Shown: positions 53,225-62,380, counted from the stretch's first letter. The stretch: 64,000 nt of DNA from an uncultured Actinobaculum sp. (GCA_938020505.1 CALIHR010000025.1:62001-126000); one strand, 5' to 3'. Notes: generated by a model from the sequence alone, not told the origin. A program made the numbers and translations.

Positions 53225-53802
53225 AGCTTGTGCTGGCCACTCGCAATCCGCACAAAGTCGCGGAGCTGCGCGCGATTCTCCTGCCGCTCCTGCCCGGAGC
53301 GGAGATCGTGGGCGCCGAGGCGTTCGACGTCCCCGAGCCGGTGGAGGACGAGGTGACTTTCGCTGGCAACGCCCTCATCAAGGCCAGGCAGTTGGCGGAG
53401 GAGACCGGCTTGCTCGCCCTCGCCGACGATTCGGGCGTCTGCGTGGACGCCATGGGCGGGGCGCCGGGGGTGTTTTCCGCGCGGTGGTGCGGAAGGCACG
53501 GCGACGACGCCGCAAATCTGGAGCTTTTGCTGGCGCAGATGGCCGACGTTCCGGAGAGGCATCGCGGGGCGTCTTTTGTGTGCGCCGCGGCGATGGCCGC
53601 CCCCGACGGGCGCGAGGAGGTCGCCGAGGGAGTCATGCGCGGAAGCCTCCTCTTCGCTCCGCGCGGCGAGAACGGATTCGGATACGACCCGATATTCAGG
53701 CCCGAGGGCCTCTCGGTTTCCAGCGCTGAGCTGACGCCCGAGCGCAAGGATGCCATATCGCACCGCGGAAAGGCGTTTCGGGCGCTGGCCGCGAGGATTT
53801 AG
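53221..53802 (+). CDS. rdgB: XTP/dITP diphosphatase (RdgB/HAM1)
   Basis: House-cleaning pyrophosphatase that removes non-canonical purine triphosphates; 193 residues from ATG 53221 in an ATGA overlap with rph. Diagnostic motifs are LVLATRNPHKVAELR, FAGNALIKARQLAEETGLLALADDSG, GENGFGYDPIF and ISHRGKAFRAL. Its last bases overlap the convergent gene by 4 bp. Confidence 0.96.
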   Translation: MKLVLATRNPHKVAELRAILLPLLPGAEIVGAEAFDVPEPVEDEVTFAGNALIKARQLAEETGLLALADDSGVCVDAMGGAPGVFSARWCGRHGDDAANLELLLAQMADVPERHRGASFVCAAAMAAPDGREEVAEGVMRGSLLFAPRGENGFGYDPIFRPEGLSVSSAELTPERKDAISHRGKAFRALAARI

Positions 53803-54329
53803 GCGTCGCAGCCGAGCACGGCGAGGGCGCGGCGAAGCAGGGAGGCGTGCGCGGGAATGAGCTCGGCTTGGAGCTCGCGCGTACGGGCCTCCCCGGGCGT
53901 GAACCACGAGAATTCGAGCGAATCGTCGCCCGGGTTGCAATCGCCCTGCATGGCGACGATGTAGGCGAGGGAGACGGCGTGCTGGCGCGGGTCGTGCCAG
54001 CCTTCCCCCATGGGGAAGTACTCGCCGACGGTGAAAGGCGTGAGAACCGCCGGGATTCGGGGGAGTGCCATGGGGCCGAGGTCTTTGTCGATGTGCCGCG
54101 CGAGCGCCTCGCGGATCGTCTCGTAGAGCAGGATGCGCCCGGACGGGAAAGCTCGGTTGATTCCTTCGTCGTCGGCGCACAAGAGCATTCCCACCGCTTC
54201 CAGGGCGCCCGCCTCGTCGAGGCGAACCGGGACGATGTCGACGTAGACCATGGGAACCTTTTCGCGGACGAAGCGCAGGTCCTCGGGCGGCAACCAGGGG
54301 CCGATGGCATCCGAATCGATTTCGCTCAT
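53799..54329 (-). CDS. NUDIX-fold DUF4916 protein
   Basis: A 176-residue protein of the DUF4916 family with a NUDIX-like fold. The box region GRILLYETIREALARHIDKDLG keeps the first Gly and Glu but lacks the REUxEE core, so hydrolase activity is doubtful. PFTVGEYFPMGEGWHDPRQHAVSLAYIV is the second conserved block. The substrate is unknown. It is convergent with rdgB and divergent from bcp. Confidence 0.8.
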   Translation of the reverse strand: MSEIDSDAIGPWLPPEDLRFVREKVPMVYVDIVPVRLDEAGALEAVGMLLCADDEGINRAFPSGRILLYETIREALARHIDKDLGPMALPRIPAVLTPFTVGEYFPMGEGWHDPRQHAVSLAYIVAMQGDCNPGDDSLEFSWFTPGEARTRELQAELIPAHASLLRRALAVLGCDA

Positions 54330-54445
54330 GCGTTTAGTGTGCCAGGGAGATTCTGGCCGCCGCTTCCTGAGCGGAGGTTTTCTCGCCGGGTGAACGGGGC
54401 GGGGCTTGGACGGTCGAAACGAGGCGGCAGTGGCAAGATAGTCGC

Positions 54446-54919
54446 ATGGTCAAACTCGACGTCGGCGACATTGCGCCCGATTTCACCCTCCCGAGCACCG
54501 ACGGCGACATCCGGCTGTCCGAGGCGCTGGGCAAGGCGGAGAAGGGCGTGATCGTCTACTTCTACCCCAAGGCGATGACGCCTGGATGCACAACTGAGGC
54601 GTGCGACTTCCGCGACAGCCTGAACTCCCTGAAAGGCGCCGGATACTCGGTCGTCGGAGTTTCGCCGGATTCGCTGGGCTCCCTGGAGAAGTTCGCCCGG
54701 CGCGACGCCCTGAACTTCCCGCTGGCCAGCGATCCCGAGCGCGACGTCATGGAGGCGTACGGTGCCTTCGGCGAGAAGAAGAACTACGGGAAGATCGTGC
54801 GCGGGGTCATCCGATCTACGTTCGTCGTGGGAAAGGACGGCAAGATTCTCCTCGCCAATTGCAACGTCAAGGCCAAGGGGCATGTGGCGCGCCTGCGCAA
54901 GGAACTGGGGATCGACTAG
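54446..54919 (+). CDS. bcp: thioredoxin-dependent peroxiredoxin (BCP/PrxQ)
   Basis: Thiol peroxidase of 157 residues. The N-terminal GDIAPDFTLPSTDG leads to the active site MTPGCTTEACDFRD, with peroxidatic and resolving cysteines five residues apart as in PrxQ. The ATG at 54446 is preceded by an AAGATAGT stretch that could act as a -10 box for a leaderless message. Confidence 0.95.
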   Translation: MVKLDVGDIAPDFTLPSTDGDIRLSEALGKAEKGVIVYFYPKAMTPGCTTEACDFRDSLNSLKGAGYSVVGVSPDSLGSLEKFARRDALNFPLASDPERDVMEAYGAFGEKKNYGKIVRGVIRSTFVVGKDGKILLANCNVKAKGHVARLRKELGID

Positions 54920-55118
54920 CCGCTTTTCCGACGGATGACTGGCGACGGCGCAACGGATGGGCGGCTCGCGTCGCGGCGCCGGAAGCGGCGGGCGTCTGCG
55001 ATGGGTTTGCCGCTCAGCCGCGCCGCCGTCGGAAAAGGCGTTGGCGATGTGCCGGGCGGCCTGCGCCGAGGACGGCGATGGCCGGCGGCGCCGCGAGCCG
55101 TTAGAATGTGGTGGCAGC

Positions 55119-55200
55119 GCGCGAGTGGCGGAATTGGTAGACGCGCCAGATTTAGGTTCTGGTGCCCTAGGGCGTGTGGGTTCGAGTCCCACCTTGCGCA
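55119..55200 (+). tRNA. tRNA-Leu, anticodon TAG
   Basis: Acceptor GCGCGAG pairs with CTTGCGC (one G-T), D-arm GGCGGAATTGGTAGACGC, anticodon stem CCAGA/TCTGG with loop TTTAGGT (anticodon TAG), a long class II variable arm GTGCCCTAGGGCGTG, and T-arm GGGTTCGAGTCCCA. CCA is not encoded. Confidence 0.95.
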
Positions 55201-55235
55201 CGGGCGGCATTGAGGGCGTGTTCGAGGAGGTTGCT

Positions 55236-55595
55236 GTGCCAAGCAACAAGATGATCGGAGAGTTCTCGCAAAAACCTAAGACCGACGCGCACTGTCAGGC
55301 GATCGATGCGTACGTGATGGGCCTGGGCAGCGTCAAAAGAGAGCTTCGTTCTCAGCTCAGCTACTCGGTCAATCGGAAATTCCTCTGGATGTGGGCATAC
55401 GAGAAAACCGGCGACGGAACGCTCTATCTCAATGTCACTTTGGATCACAGGGAGGAATTTCCTGGCATTCACAGGGTCACCCAAGTCAGCGCCCGCCGGT
55501 GGAACCATCACGTCGTAGTGAAGTCCCTTGAGACGGCGAATAGCTCGTGGCTCCGGGAACTGATAAAGAAGGGATTCGAATTCTCCTGCCGATGA
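55236..55595 (+). CDS. DUF5655-like small protein
   Basis: A 119-residue protein starting at GTG 55236 behind a strong GAGGAGG site, 35 bp after the tRNA. The sequence KTDAHCQAIDAYVMGLG, SQLSYSVNRKFLWMWAY, LYLNVTLDH, RRWNHHVVVKSLE and a helical end resemble DUF5655, a small domain of unknown function sometimes fused to other enzymes. It stands alone and may be a recent insertion next to the tRNA. Confidence 0.7.
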   Translation: MPSNKMIGEFSQKPKTDAHCQAIDAYVMGLGSVKRELRSQLSYSVNRKFLWMWAYEKTGDGTLYLNVTLDHREEFPGIHRVTQVSARRWNHHVVVKSLETANSSWLRELIKKGFEFSCR

Positions 55596-55734
55596 CAGCA
55601 AACTTGGCGTCCGCCGTCATCGCCTCATGTCGTCTCGGAATCGCCTCGGCATGGGAAACCGCCGTTGCCCCGGCATGGCCGGGCGCCTGGCCGCTTCGGG
55701 AGCGTCGCTCGTCGATGAGTTGGCCGCCGAGAAT

Positions 55735-56592
55735 TCAGCCTCCGAACACGGCTTCGCGGACGCGATCGACCGGCATGGCGACGTCGAGCCAGATTTCCTC
55801 GGCGATGGCGGCCTGCCACAAGAGCATTCCGAGCCCGTCGATCGGGGTGGCTCCGGCCCGGGCGGCGAGGGCGAGCAGCTTCGTCTCGCGCGGGTGGTAG
55901 ACGGTGTCCACCACGGCCTGGCCGGGGCGGAGCCATTCTTCTTTGACGTTTGACTGACTTTCGAGGGGCGCCATGCCCACCCGGGTGGCGTCCACGACGA
56001 TGTCCGCCTCCCGAACGGCCCGCTCGAGGGCTGCCTCGTCGGCGACGTCGGTGAGCGTCAGATTCACGCCCGTGCGCTCGGAGAGCGCGGCGATCTTCTG
56101 CGACGTCGGCCCGAAGGACGCGTTGGCGCGTTTGAAGACGGAGACCCTCCCCGCGCCGTCGAGCGCGGCCTGAGTGAAAACCGCCGAACCCGCGCCGCCT
56201 GCTCCGATGACCGCGACGTCGGCGCCCGCCACGTTGAAGCCTCGCTCGGCGACCGACCGCAGCAGGCCCGCTCCGTCGGTGTTGTGGCCGATGAGCCGAT
56301 CGCCCTCGCGCTTGACCGTGTTGACCGCGCCCATGAGCCGGGCCGCGGGGGAGAGCTCGTCGAGATGCTCGATCACAGCGGCCTTGCACGGCATTGTCAC
56401 GTTGAAGCCCGCGAAGCCCATGGCGCGTGCGCCCGCGACGGCGGCGGCGACGGCCGAGGGGACGACGTCGTGGCACAGGTAGACGCAGTCGAGCCCGAGC
56501 TCGGCGAAGGACGCGTTGTGCATGGCGGGGGAGAGCGAATGCTCCACGGGCGAGCCGAAAAGGGCAAACGCCTTTGTGCGGCCGGATATCAT
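55735..56592 (-). CDS. aroE: shikimate dehydrogenase
   Basis: NADPH-dependent reduction of 3-dehydroshikimate in aromatic amino-acid synthesis; 285 residues. The substrate-binding SLSPAMHNASF, the catalytic NVTMPCKAAV (usual form NVTxPxK) and GHNTDGAGLL are present, with the nucleotide-binding loop GAGGAGSAVF. The ATG at 56592 lies behind a GAAGGAGG-type site. The related quinate/shikimate variants cannot be excluded. Confidence 0.92.
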   Translation of the reverse strand: MISGRTKAFALFGSPVEHSLSPAMHNASFAELGLDCVYLCHDVVPSAVAAAVAGARAMGFAGFNVTMPCKAAVIEHLDELSPAARLMGAVNTVKREGDRLIGHNTDGAGLLRSVAERGFNVAGADVAVIGAGGAGSAVFTQAALDGAGRVSVFKRANASFGPTSQKIAALSERTGVNLTLTDVADEAALERAVREADIVVDATRVGMAPLESQSNVKEEWLRPGQAVVDTVYHPRETKLLALAARAGATPIDGLGMLLWQAAIAEEIWLDVAMPVDRVREAVFGG

Positions 56593-57031
56593 CGGACCTC
56601 CTTCGACGGGGCGGGGGACCCGCGAAGCGACCGTGCACGCGGGGGGCCTGGAGCGGTGCGCTTGCGGGGGCGCCTCAAGAGTACTCCACGCCGTGATGAG
56701 CTTCTGTTCGTGCCTGGCGCGAAAGGATCTCCTGTCAGTCGGCCTCGGCGTTCAACGTGAACCTCTGCCGGCGCTCAGCGTGAAGACCTGGTCGGGGGAC
56801 TCTGATCGGGCTCGTGGCAAGTTGCCCGTGCGACAGGGACATTCGTCCTTAATCTGCTGCTCGTTGGTGAGCACGACGAACAAAAACCGACAAAAAGGGT
56901 GCAGACAGCAGGATGGAGTGCAGCGAGAAAATCGAACATATTTCCGCTTCGGTTTTGCGCGCTGTTTGCTCGCGTGTCAGGGTTTCTATCTCTTTGCGCG
57001 CGTTCCTTGCGCGCGGTGTCGGCGAAAAAGA
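56593..57031. other. gene-free stretch before the secreted-protein/ABC operon
   Basis: No gene is seen. It contains the aroE upstream region, then a moderately AT-rich part from 56860 that may hold the promoter of the operon starting at 57171. A small GCGCGC hairpin lies at about 56996-57014. Confidence 0.45.
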
Positions 57032-57136
57032 AAGAGCCTTCGGGCACCCAAAATGGGTGCCCGAAGGCTCTTGCGTACCGTCAATGACGGGTACTAGCGT
57101 AGGTGTTGGAAAGCGGTTCCGACGCTTTCCAACACC
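57032..57136 (+). promoter_or_regulatory. three consecutive hairpins in the leader of the secreted-protein operon
   Basis: Hairpin 1 is a perfect 18-bp stem (57032-57049 and 57055-57072) with loop AAAAT. Hairpin 2 is a 9-bp stem with one extra G (57075-57083 and 57085-57094). Hairpin 3 is a perfect 14-bp stem (57102-57115 and 57123-57136). They are followed by an AT-rich segment and AAGGAGG before ATG 57171. On the minus strand hairpin 1 is followed by a T-rich run, so it could also terminate antisense transcription. Confidence 0.75.
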
Positions 57137-57170
57137 AAAACAAAATTAATTGTGTAAGGAGGATTTTATC

Positions 57171-57620
57171 ATGAAATCCCGATCTGCTGCCATAACCGTG
57201 GCAGCGTTGGCCTGTATGTACGCACTCGCCCCGACGTCCGCGAGTGCGACTCAGGACTCGTCTACAGTGACCTTCGACAATGGGGAAACCCTCACGTCGA
57301 ATGCGTGGATCCAGCCGTGGACATGGGGAGTGTGCGGGAGGTTCCAGACTTCCGCGACCATGACCGCTTCCCCGCAATGGATCAGGAATACGACGTCCTT
57401 TTACCAAATTGGGCTGGGTTCGATTTCCATCAAGGGTGTGAACATCGAGGACAGCAGGCAGGACTCGGCGACGCTTAGTTGGACGAACGACAACGGCGCC
57501 AAGGGTTCGTACCTCAGTGGAACCGTATGCGGAGGCTGGGGCATGGTCTATCTTGGGATGGATGCGACCGCCACGGCCTTCTACAACGGCAATCTCCGCG
57601 TGGCCAATGCGCACGTCTGA
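57171..57620 (+). CDS. small secreted protein, possible bacteriocin-like or ABC-linked peptide
   Basis: A 149-residue exported protein. ATG 57171 follows a strong AAGGAGG. Signal peptide residues 1-26 end APTSASA. The mature domain of about 122 residues is rich in Trp, Gly, Ser and Thr and has two cysteines (WGVCGRF and GTVCGGW), with a beta-strand-like pattern. Its setting, a secreted protein followed by a membrane protein, an ABC ATPase and a MacB-like permease, resembles lactococcin-972-type bacteriocin clusters, but the family motif is not evident, so this is inference. Alternatively it is a ligand or cell-surface factor. Confidence 0.6.
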   Translation: MKSRSAAITVAALACMYALAPTSASATQDSSTVTFDNGETLTSNAWIQPWTWGVCGRFQTSATMTASPQWIRNTTSFYQIGLGSISIKGVNIEDSRQDSATLSWTNDNGAKGSYLSGTVCGGWGMVYLGMDATATAFYNGNLRVANAHV

Positions 57621-58512
57621 CGGCGTGACGAAGAGTTCCTCACGGCGTGGTCTTGTCTACGTGATTGTGGCGGTTCTCATCCTGCTCGGTCTGGGGTGCT
57701 TTTTCGCACCCCAGATCGGGAGGTATTTCGGCGGAGACAGGGCACAGGAGACGGGGGTCTCCGACCGGCTCTATGACGAGGTGGTGCACTATCAGCGCGA
57801 CGACGGGCTTTTCGCCCTTCCCGAGGCCAAGGGGGCACGAGACGTGGGAACCGTGATTCACGGCACCTATCTTGCGTCCCGAATCTTGGGATCAAGGTTT
57901 TCGGACGCGGTCACCGACGAAATGCGCGACAGCCTGTGGAAATATGCCGGAAAGCTCGGAGACAGGCCGATAACCCAGCTTGAAGCCTACGCTGTGCTCA
58001 AGGCCGCCGGTGACAAACGGTGGCGGAACGGAGTCAAACTTGCCGAAAGCCGTATGAAGGCTTTCTCCCGCGAAATTTCAACCGAACAACTCTCCGAGTA
58101 TCTCGACACCTCGCAAGTCGCACTTCAAATCGAACCGAAGCTGAAAAAATCGGCGTTGAAAGAATTCGAACCGGGCAACGACGAGATGCTGCAAAGGCTG
58201 GCGATCACATCTGTAGCGCTTCACTACGTCTTCTCCAACGACCGGGAGGTCAGATCCATGTTTCCCGCGCTGCAGAAACGTGCCCTCGCATGGGCGAGGG
58301 GCGAAGACTCGAGTGACATTCAGTTTTTGCTGAGCAATCTTGCGGCGCAGGCGTCCTCTGTTCACTCGCTGAGTGAACAGAGCCGGGACGCCAGGAACAA
58401 GAGGCTGGCGGGGATGCGCGGGTGCGCCGACGCGAAGCTTCTTCTGCGTGCGGGCGGAGAGGGCTCGACGTGCAGTTTTTTACTCACCCACATCGACAGA
58501 TTGATAGGCTGA
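57607..58512 (+). CDS. membrane-anchored helical protein of unknown function
   Basis: About 301 residues, with one N-terminal membrane helix (GLVYVIVAVLILLGLGCFF) and an extracytoplasmic helical domain. ATG 57607 overlaps the preceding gene by 14 bp; GTG 57625 is an alternative, and neither has a good ribosome site, pointing to translational coupling. The segments YQRDDGLFALPEAKG and ITQLEAYAVLKAAGDKRW recall helical toroid repeats. Two cysteines lie near the C-terminus (MRGCADAKLLLRAGGEGSTC). It may protect the producer or assist export of the secreted protein. No family is recognised. Confidence 0.6.
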   Translation: MRTSDGVTKSSSRRGLVYVIVAVLILLGLGCFFAPQIGRYFGGDRAQETGVSDRLYDEVVHYQRDDGLFALPEAKGARDVGTVIHGTYLASRILGSRFSDAVTDEMRDSLWKYAGKLGDRPITQLEAYAVLKAAGDKRWRNGVKLAESRMKAFSREISTEQLSEYLDTSQVALQIEPKLKKSALKEFEPGNDEMLQRLAITSVALHYVFSNDREVRSMFPALQKRALAWARGEDSSDIQFLLSNLAAQASSVHSLSEQSRDARNKRLAGMRGCADAKLLLRAGGEGSTCSFLLTHIDRLIG

Positions 58513-58540
58513 CCTGGTCAAGGTCTGCTTGGAGGCTCGA

Positions 58541-59236
58541 ATGAGCGAACAAAGAACGGCGAACAGCCGAAAAAGCGGAGGCAAAGAGCTTCTTCGCCTC
58601 GAAGGAGTGTCCAAGAGATATCGCGTGGGGGGCGCAGAGCAAGCCGTTGTCGAAAATGTGAGTCTCACGGTGTCGCGCGGCGAAGTGGTGTGGTTGACCG
58701 GGCCCTCGGGAGTCGGAAAATCCACCGTCGTGCGAATCGCAGGACTTCTCTCGACTCCCACGTCCGGAAAGGTGACAATTGACGGAGTCGACGGTCAGAC
58801 CGTGAAGAACCAGGCCTTGTATCGGGCGAAGACGATTGGAATTGTCTTTCAGAATGCGAATCTGCTGGGGGAGATCACGCTCGAGGGGAATCTCGCCGTC
58901 GCGGCCTTGCGTTCTTCCGCCGACGAACGAAAGGCGGCGATGCGACGATTCGGGCTCGACGAGGTCATGGGCACCCCCGCCAAACAGCTCTCGGGAGGGG
59001 AGGCGCAACGGGCGGCCTTGTGCAGGGCCTTGGTCAATTCTCCTGCTCTGCTTCTAGCCGACGAGCCGACGTCGGCCCTGGACGAGGACAATGCCGGCCA
59101 AGTGCTCAGCGCCCTCGCCGAATGCGCGGATGAGGGAATCGGGGTGCTCATCGCCAGCCACGATCCGCGCGTTGCGGGCATAGCGAGCCGAACTGTCGTG
59201 CTGTCAGACCGGCGGAAGAAACGAGGCGGACGATGA
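58541..59236 (+). CDS. ABC transporter ATP-binding protein (LolD/MacB type)
   Basis: A 231-residue ATPase. ATG 58541 follows TTGGAGG; an in-frame TTG at 58529 is ignored. Walker A GPSGVGKSTVV, Q-loop IVFQNANL, signature LSGGEAQRAALCRA and Walker B LLLADEPTSALDED are intact. It overlaps the permease start by 4 bp and presumably powers it. Confidence 0.92.
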   Translation: MSEQRTANSRKSGGKELLRLEGVSKRYRVGGAEQAVVENVSLTVSRGEVVWLTGPSGVGKSTVVRIAGLLSTPTSGKVTIDGVDGQTVKNQALYRAKTIGIVFQNANLLGEITLEGNLAVAALRSSADERKAAMRRFGLDEVMGTPAKQLSGGEAQRAALCRALVNSPALLLADEPTSALDEDNAGQVLSALAECADEGIGVLIASHDPRVAGIASRTVVLSDRRKKRGGR

Positions 59237-60438
59237 ATCGAGTCAAATCTTTGCTGCGCAGCGAGCTGCCAAGCCTGCCGCGCCGGAACCGTTCAACCAT
59301 CGCGCTCATAGCGTTCTTCCTCATCCTTCTTCTCAACGGACAGGCCGTCATCGGCGCGGGGATATCCGTCTACGCTCAGAATTCGCAGGAAAAGTCGGCC
59401 TTGACGCTCATTGAGCTTTCCGGAGCGGACCAACATGCGCGCAAGGACCTCTCGAGGGCGAATTTGGACGCGATTGCGAAGACAAACGGCGTGACGGGAG
59501 TCTACCCGTGGTTCCAACGCGACCTCGCACTGTCCGAGAGTTCCACTTGGCCGGATCGCAGCGTGAATCCGGGCGTGCTCTGGGCTTCCCCCGTCATTCC
59601 CGGCCTGGAGCCGCGGATGGTCGAAGGGGCCTCGCCCGGCTCCCTCAAACGCGGTCAGATCATCCTTCCCGAAAAGGTTCCCGGAGGAAAACTGCGGGGA
59701 TTGATGGGAAAACGAGTGACTTTGGAGAGCACACGGCAGACCGGGCGCGGGACGGGTGAGCCTGCCCGCCGCACGTACACGGTAGTCGGGATATCCGACA
59801 ATTCGGTTCCCGGAGCCGATGGGCCCACTCCCGCATACGTCGCCTACGACGACCTCCTTGAGCTCAACGGCGGCAAGGAGCCCGTGTCGTTTGTCACCGG
59901 CTATGTCAAAGTCAAGTCGGAAAAAATGGTCAATGGAGTTCAATCGCGACTGGCCGGCCAAGGCTATGCGGTCAAGAGCCTGGCCTCCCAAATCAACGAG
60001 CTCGGCGGACTGTTTTCCGTGCTGCGCGGCGCAGTTCGCATATTCATGGCGATCATCGTGGTGATCTCGCTTGCCCTGGGGTCGGTGGCGGGAAGCCTGT
60101 GGGTGCGCCACCGCTACCGCGACATAGGAATCCTCAAGGCCGTCGGTTGGAGCAGGAAGATGATCTTCGGAGCGCTTTCGATCGAATTGCTGACTGCGGG
60201 CCTCATCGCGGCTTTGTGGGGAATAGCTTTGGGCTTCGGCACATCGCTTCTCACAACGGCGGCCGTATCCTCGGCCGACCTCGTCCTTCTTCCCGTGGAG
60301 CCTTGGAAGTTCCCGCCGATGTCGTCGGCGGCCGTCATACTCCTGGCAGTCCCCCTTTGCGTTGTTCTGGGGGGAATGCCCCGTGCGCGCCAAGCGGCGA
60401 GGCTTGACCCCGACGACGTCCTACGGGCGGTCGAGTGA
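59233..60438 (+). CDS. MacB/FtsX-like ABC permease
   Basis: A 401-residue membrane protein with the MacB layout: one N-terminal helix (residues about 20-45), a large extracytoplasmic domain of about 215 residues, and three C-terminal helices beginning near GAVRIFMAIIVVISLALGSVAGSLWV, with the family's RHRYRDIGILKAVGWSRKMIFG coupling segment. Such permeases act mechanically on periplasmic or extracellular substrates rather than by bulk transport. The substrate is probably the small secreted protein of this operon or an antimicrobial peptide. Confidence 0.88.
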   Translation: MNRVKSLLRSELPSLPRRNRSTIALIAFFLILLLNGQAVIGAGISVYAQNSQEKSALTLIELSGADQHARKDLSRANLDAIAKTNGVTGVYPWFQRDLALSESSTWPDRSVNPGVLWASPVIPGLEPRMVEGASPGSLKRGQIILPEKVPGGKLRGLMGKRVTLESTRQTGRGTGEPARRTYTVVGISDNSVPGADGPTPAYVAYDDLLELNGGKEPVSFVTGYVKVKSEKMVNGVQSRLAGQGYAVKSLASQINELGGLFSVLRGAVRIFMAIIVVISLALGSVAGSLWVRHRYRDIGILKAVGWSRKMIFGALSIELLTAGLIAALWGIALGFGTSLLTTAAVSSADLVLLPVEPWKFPPMSSAAVILLAVPLCVVLGGMPRARQAARLDPDDVLRAVE

Positions 60439-60448
60439 GAACGGGATT

Positions 60449-62251
60449 CTATCCGCGAGGGTTCGCGTAGAGGCCCTCGACGACGTCGGCGTGGCGCTCG
60501 AGGACGTCGGCGCGCTTGACCTTCATCGACGGGGTGAGCAGGCCGTTCTCCTCCGTGAAGTCGCCGTTGACCACCGTGAATTTGCGGATCGACTCGGCGC
60601 GCGAGACCTGCTCGTTCGTCCGGTCCACCGCCCGCTGGAGCGCTTCGAGGACGGCAGGGTGGCGCGCCGCCGAGGCCGCGTCCATGTGCGGCAGGCCGTG
60701 CCCGCGCAGCCAGCCGGGAAGCATGTCGGCGTCGAGGGTGATGAGCGCGCCGACGAAGGGGCGTTTGTCGCCGACGGCCACGACCTGTGAAATGAGCGGA
60801 TGCCCGCGCAGCTTGTCCTCGAGGACGGCCGGGGCCACGTTCTTGCCTCCCGCTGTCACGATGAGCTCCTTCTTCCTTCCGGTGACGGAGAGGAACCCGT
60901 TCTTGTCGATGGCGCCGACGTCGCCCGTGCGGAACCATCCTTTCTCGAACGCCTCGGATGTGGCTGAGGGGTTGTTGTGATATCCGAGGAAAACGTGCGG
61001 GCCCTTGAGGAGGATTTCGCCGTCGTCGGCGATCCTCACCGCGGTTCCCGGAAGGGGCTGGCCCACCGTGCCCATCTTGAAGGCGCCGGGGCGGTTGGCG
61101 GTGGACGGGCCGGAGGTCTCGGTCAGGCCGAAGGCCTCGATGACCGAAAGGCCGATGCCGCGATAGAAGTGGCCGAGCCATTTGCCCAGGGGAGCGCCCG
61201 CCGATATCGCGTACCGGCAGTTCGAGCCCAGGGCGGCGGTGATTTTCTTCCACACGAGGGAGCGCGCGAGGGCCCGCTGGAGGCGGAACAGCGGCCCGTG
61301 GAACCTTTTGCGCGAGTTGCGCACGGCCACATGCGCCGCCCATCGGAAGATTCTGAGCCGCAGCCCGCGCACCTTCGCCTCGGCCGCGTTGTAGACCTTC
61401 TCCAGGACTCGCGGCACGCACAGGAGGGCGGAGGGCTCAAAGGATTGGATGTCGGTCAGCAGGTGTTTGACGTTGGGGACGTGCGCCACCCGCCCGCGCC
61501 CGGCGACGGCGAAGTAGAAGACGACCCTTGCCATGACGTGGGCGAGGGGGAGGAAGAGGAGGATTCTGCTGTCGCCGCGGTCGATGATCGGCCCTTCTGC
61601 GGCGAGCGTGGACATCGTGATCGCCGCGATGTTGCCGTGGGTCAGCTCGACGCCCTTCGGGTTTCCCGTGGTGCCTGACGTGTAGATGACCGTCGCCGTG
61701 TCCTCGCCGGTCAGCGCGTTCTTCCTCTCCAGCACGCGGGCCTCGTCGATCCGCGAACCGGCCGCGTACAGCTTCTGCAAACCGTCGCTGTCGTAGACGA
61801 CCGTCGGCATGAGGCCGGGCGTCTTCACAGAGTCGACTGCGGCGGCGTGTGCGGCCGAGTCGGTCAGGACGAGGCGGACGTCGGCGTCGGAGACGATCCA
61901 TCGAATCTGCTCGGCAGAGCTCGACTCGTAGATCGGAACCACTGTGAGGCCCGCGTACAGGGCCGCCATGTCCAGCAGGCTCCACTCGTAGGAGGTCGCG
62001 CCGAAGATCGAGACGGCCTCGCCCGGTTTCAGGCCGAGCCCGATGAGCCCGCGGGCCGCCTGGACCACGTCCGATTCGAACTCGGCCGCGGTGATCTTCA
62101 CCCACGAGGCGCCGATCTCCGTGCGACGTTCGACGCAGACGCCGTTAGGGGCCTTTGCCGCGCGGCGGGCGAGGAGCCACGGCACGGTCATATGGGATTT
62201 GATCGCCGCAACGGGCTTGTCGGACCACGATCCGTCGCGATGTCTTTTCAC
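60449..62251 (-). CDS. long-chain acyl-CoA ligase (AMP-forming)
   Basis: Activates fatty acids as CoA thioesters via an acyl-adenylate; 600 residues. GTG 62251 is chosen because AGGAG lies five bases upstream; a GTG at 62293 in the same frame has no ribosome site. The P-loop VIYTSGTTGNPKGVELTH, SAGAPLGKWLGHFYRGIGL, AFGLTETSGP, GWFRTGDVGAIDKNGFLSVTGRKKELIVTAGGKNVAP are the classical adenylate-forming motifs. Length and start resemble the FadD15 group. It is convergent to the ABC permease with a 10-bp gap. Confidence 0.93.
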   Translation of the reverse strand: MKRHRDGSWSDKPVAAIKSHMTVPWLLARRAAKAPNGVCVERRTEIGASWVKITAAEFESDVVQAARGLIGLGLKPGEAVSIFGATSYEWSLLDMAALYAGLTVVPIYESSSAEQIRWIVSDADVRLVLTDSAAHAAAVDSVKTPGLMPTVVYDSDGLQKLYAAGSRIDEARVLERKNALTGEDTATVIYTSGTTGNPKGVELTHGNIAAITMSTLAAEGPIIDRGDSRILLFLPLAHVMARVVFYFAVAGRGRVAHVPNVKHLLTDIQSFEPSALLCVPRVLEKVYNAAEAKVRGLRLRIFRWAAHVAVRNSRKRFHGPLFRLQRALARSLVWKKITAALGSNCRYAISAGAPLGKWLGHFYRGIGLSVIEAFGLTETSGPSTANRPGAFKMGTVGQPLPGTAVRIADDGEILLKGPHVFLGYHNNPSATSEAFEKGWFRTGDVGAIDKNGFLSVTGRKKELIVTAGGKNVAPAVLEDKLRGHPLISQVVAVGDKRPFVGALITLDADMLPGWLRGHGLPHMDAASAARHPAVLEALQRAVDRTNEQVSRAESIRKFTVVNGDFTEENGLLTPSMKVKRADVLERHADVVEGLYANPRG

Positions 62252-62380
62252 GGGCGCTCCTGACGTTGAGAGTGCGACATTGGGAGAATACACGGCTAGG
62301 CTAGCCCTTTTGGAATTGCGTTACACATCGGCGTCGGGCCGGCCGAGTTCGCGAGACGCATCTCACGCTAGAATCCCCGT

